In this document: piece by piece, positions 30,425 to 32,265 of the stretch
Position numbering within the stretch: the stretch's first letter is position 1
How the letters are laid out: every line of letters starts with the position of its first letter
NCBI GenBank assembly: GCA_944321755.1
Contig: CALUMM010000026.1
Location: 1-32,265 of the forward strand
Length of the DNA stretch: 32,265 bases
Direction: 5' to 3'
Origin: an uncultured Alistipes sp.
Lineage (GTDB): Bacteria > Bacteroidota > Bacteroidia > Bacteroidales > Rikenellaceae
Notes under the pieces: model-generated
What the model was told of the DNA's origin: nothing
The model's input: only the letters and a program-made list of their open reading frames with translations
Databases searched by the model: none
Program-made: the position numbers and the translations under genes

Positions 30425-32265
30425 ATGAAAAACTATTCAGCCAAAGAGATCAAGAACATCGTCCTCATCGGTGCCCCCGGCACGGGTAAAACTACCCTTG
30501 CCGAAGCGATGGCCTACGAGGGGAAAGTCATCGACCGCAGGGGTAGTATCGAGAACAACAACACGCTCTCGGACAATACGGATATCGAGCACGAATACAA
30601 ACGCTCGATCTATTCCACGATCCTCTTCACCGAATTCATGGACCGAAAACTCAATATCATCGACTGCCCCGGATCCGACGACTTCTGCGGAAGCCTCTTC
30701 TCGGCGTTCAAGGTCGGTGACGTCGGCGTATTCCTCTTCAATGCCCAGAACGGATGGGAGGTCGGAAGCGAGATTCAGGCCCGTTACGCCCGCCTGCTCC
30801 AGAAACCCGTCATCGGTGTCATCAACCAGCTCGACGCCGACAAGGCCAGCTTCGAAGCCACGTTCGACTCCATCAAGGCCGCCTCGCGCGTGAAACCCGT
30901 CATCGTGCAGTATCCCGTCAACCAGGGCCCCGAATTCAACGCCTTCATCGACGTCCTGCTCATGAAGATGTACCGCTTCAAGGATAACGACGGCCACCGC
31001 GAAGAGCTCGAAATCCCCGCCGAGGAGATGGAGCGCGCCACGGAACTCAACAAGGAGCTCGTCGAAATGGCCGCCGAACACGACGAAGCCCTCATGGAGC
31101 TCTACTTCGACAAGGGAACGCTGACCCAGGACGACATCCGCGCCGGACTCAAGATCGGGCTCTCGAAGCGTGAGGTGATGCCCATCTTCTGCACCAGCGG
31201 AAAGCGCGACATCGGAACCAAGCGCCTCATGGAGTTCATTATCAACGTCGCGCCCGGTCCGCTGAAGGCCCCCGCATTCCTCTCCACCGAGGGCGAGGAG
31301 ATCACCGCCGACGAAGCGGCTCCCGCCGTGGCCTTCGTATTCAAGAGCCAGGTCGAGCAGCACATCGGTGAAATCTCCTACTTCCGCGTCATCCGCGGCA
31401 AGATCGCCGAAGGCACCGAGCTCGTCAACACCCGCACCGGAAACAAGGAAAAACTCTCGCAGCTCTTCGCCGTCGCCGGAAAGAACCGCATCAAGGTCAC
31501 CGAACTCTCCGCCGGCGACATCGGCTGCACCGTCAAACTCAAGGGCACCCGCACGAACGACACCCTCTCGGCTGCCGCCGCGCCCGTGACGATCGAACCC
31601 ATCGTCTTCCCCGAGCCCCGCTACCGCGCCGCCGTCAAGTGCAAGGAGCAGAGCGATGAGGAGAAGCTCGGCAAGCTGCTCAACGATGCCAAGTTCGAAG
31701 ACCCGACGATTCTGGTCGAATACTCCAAGGAGCTGAAGCAGACCATCATCCAGGGACAGGGCGAACACCACCTGAACATCCTGCGGAACCGTATTCTCGC
31801 AGAAAACAAACTCGCCTACGAGTACATCGCCCCGAAGATCCCTTACCGCGAAACCATCACCAAGGTCGCACAGGCCGACTACCGCCACAAGAAGCAGTCG
31901 GGAGGCGCAGGGCAGTTCGGTGAGGTTCACATGATCATCGAACCCTACTACGAGGGAATTCCCGAACCGAAGAACTACAAGGTCCCCGGAAAGGGAGACA
32001 TGGTCGTCAACGTCAAGACCAAGGAGGAGTACGACCTCGCATGGGGCGGAAAACTCCAGTTCTACTCGGCCATCGTCGGCGGCGCCATCGACGCACGCTT
32101 CATGCCCGCCATCCTCAAGGGTATCATGGAGAAGATGGACGAGGGACCGCTCACCGGTTCCTACGCCCGCGACATTCGCGTCATCATCTACGACGGCAAG
32201 ATGCACCCCGTGGATTCGAACGAAATCTCCTTCAAACTCGCCGCCCGGAACGCCTTCAAGGAGGC
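30425..32265 (+). CDS. Elongation factor G paralogue (EF-G2-like), partial at the right edge
   Basis: The first 613 codons are visible. EF-G domains are recognisable in order: a G-domain (1 to about 260), a beta-barrel domain II (about 295-385, AFVFKSQVEQHIGEISYFRVIRG), domain III with IIQGQGEHHLNIL, and domain IV with QSGGAGQFGEVHMII and GGAIDARFMPAILKG. The P-loop is GAPGTGKTT (16-24). Other G motifs deviate strongly. Switch I reads KRSIYS where RGIT is expected (Tyr63 at the Thr). G3 reads DCPGSDDF, with Ser84 at the catalytic His. G4 reads NQLD (134-137), with Gln at the Lys. It is therefore unlikely to hydrolyse GTP normally. From established knowledge, Bacteroides carries an EF-G paralogue that supports translation without GTP hydrolysis, and this is the best match. 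Confidence 0.92.
   Translation, partial: MKNYSAKEIKNIVLIGAPGTGKTTLAEAMAYEGKVIDRRGSIENNNTLSDNTDIEHEYKRSIYSTILFTEFMDRKLNIIDCPGSDDFCGSLFSAFKVGDVGVFLFNAQNGWEVGSEIQARYARLLQKPVIGVINQLDADKASFEATFDSIKAASRVKPVIVQYPVNQGPEFNAFIDVLLMKMYRFKDNDGHREELEIPAEEMERATELNKELVEMAAEHDEALMELYFDKGTLTQDDIRAGLKIGLSKREVMPIFCTSGKRDIGTKRLMEFIINVAPGPLKAPAFLSTEGEEITADEAAPAVAFVFKSQVEQHIGEISYFRVIRGKIAEGTELVNTRTGNKEKLSQLFAVAGKNRIKVTELSAGDIGCTVKLKGTRTNDTLSAAAAPVTIEPIVFPEPRYRAAVKCKEQSDEEKLGKLLNDAKFEDPTILVEYSKELKQTIIQGQGEHHLNILRNRILAENKLAYEYIAPKIPYRETITKVAQADYRHKKQSGGAGQFGEVHMIIEPYYEGIPEPKNYKVPGKGDMVVNVKTKEEYDLAWGGKLQFYSAIVGGAIDARFMPAILKGIMEKMDEGPLTGSYARDIRVIIYDGKMHPVDSNEISFKLAARNAFKE

Noticed and set aside
30437-32206. A 589-codon minus-strand open frame opposite the EF-G-like gene
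   Set aside because: It is antisense to a clear EF-G paralogue, and no motif is visible.

Overview
The window looks like a chromosomal segment of a high-GC gut Bacteroidales, most like Alistipes/Rikenellaceae. This is inferred from roughly 60% GC by eye, Bacteroidota-type promoters (TTTG, 19-21 bases, TAnnTTTG), Bacteroidota-typical families (DUF3078, DUF3108, WbqC-like, insertion-type IspG, EF-G2-like factor) and many exported or lipoprotein products. No tRNA, rRNA, CRISPR array, transposase, integrase or phage gene was recognised. Most of the window is compact core-genome housekeeping sequence.

Layout, left to right. 1-1600 (minus): a DUF3078 outer-membrane-type protein translationally coupled to an S41 carboxy-terminal protease cut by the window edge. 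1705-2553 (plus): endonuclease IV, followed by a 50-base tandem repeat. 2973-3575 (plus): a WbqC-like protein whose 3' end overlaps, tail to tail, a minus-strand GH2-fold protein lacking the usual catalytic glutamates. 5886-9383 (minus): a 1165-residue surface-type lipoprotein with a strong promoter, divergent from a small AT-rich XRE-type regulator, with a perfect 16-base palindrome between them. 9869-13267 (plus): the tight operon cvpA, rsgA, a SpoU/TrmH methyltransferase and a class III aminotransferase, ending in terminators shared with the convergent ispG (13464-14963, minus).

From 15099 (plus): recG, a DUF3108 envelope protein, a membrane-anchored coiled-coil protein and an EptA-like phosphoethanolamine transferase carrying an in-frame run of nine G. 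21113-23284 (minus): an SGNH hydrolase of the GxDLY type and a ROK sugar kinase, separated by a terminator. 23399-28051 (plus): a four-gene operon of prenyl diphosphate synthase, U32 tRNA-hydroxylation protein, DHA2 exporter and exported S66 carboxypeptidase. 28099-30250 (plus): an Xaa-Pro aminopeptidase and a second SGNH hydrolase. 30425-window end (plus): an EF-G paralogue with degenerate GTPase motifs.

The most interesting items are the EF-G2-like factor that has lost its catalytic His and other G-motif residues, the giant lipoprotein/XRE module with its palindromic operator candidate, the possible phase-variation tract in the lipid-modifying transferase, and the apparently acid/base-less and nucleophile-less GH2 protein. 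None amounts to a clear new multi-gene system; the lipoprotein/XRE pair is the best candidate for an undescribed regulated surface module.
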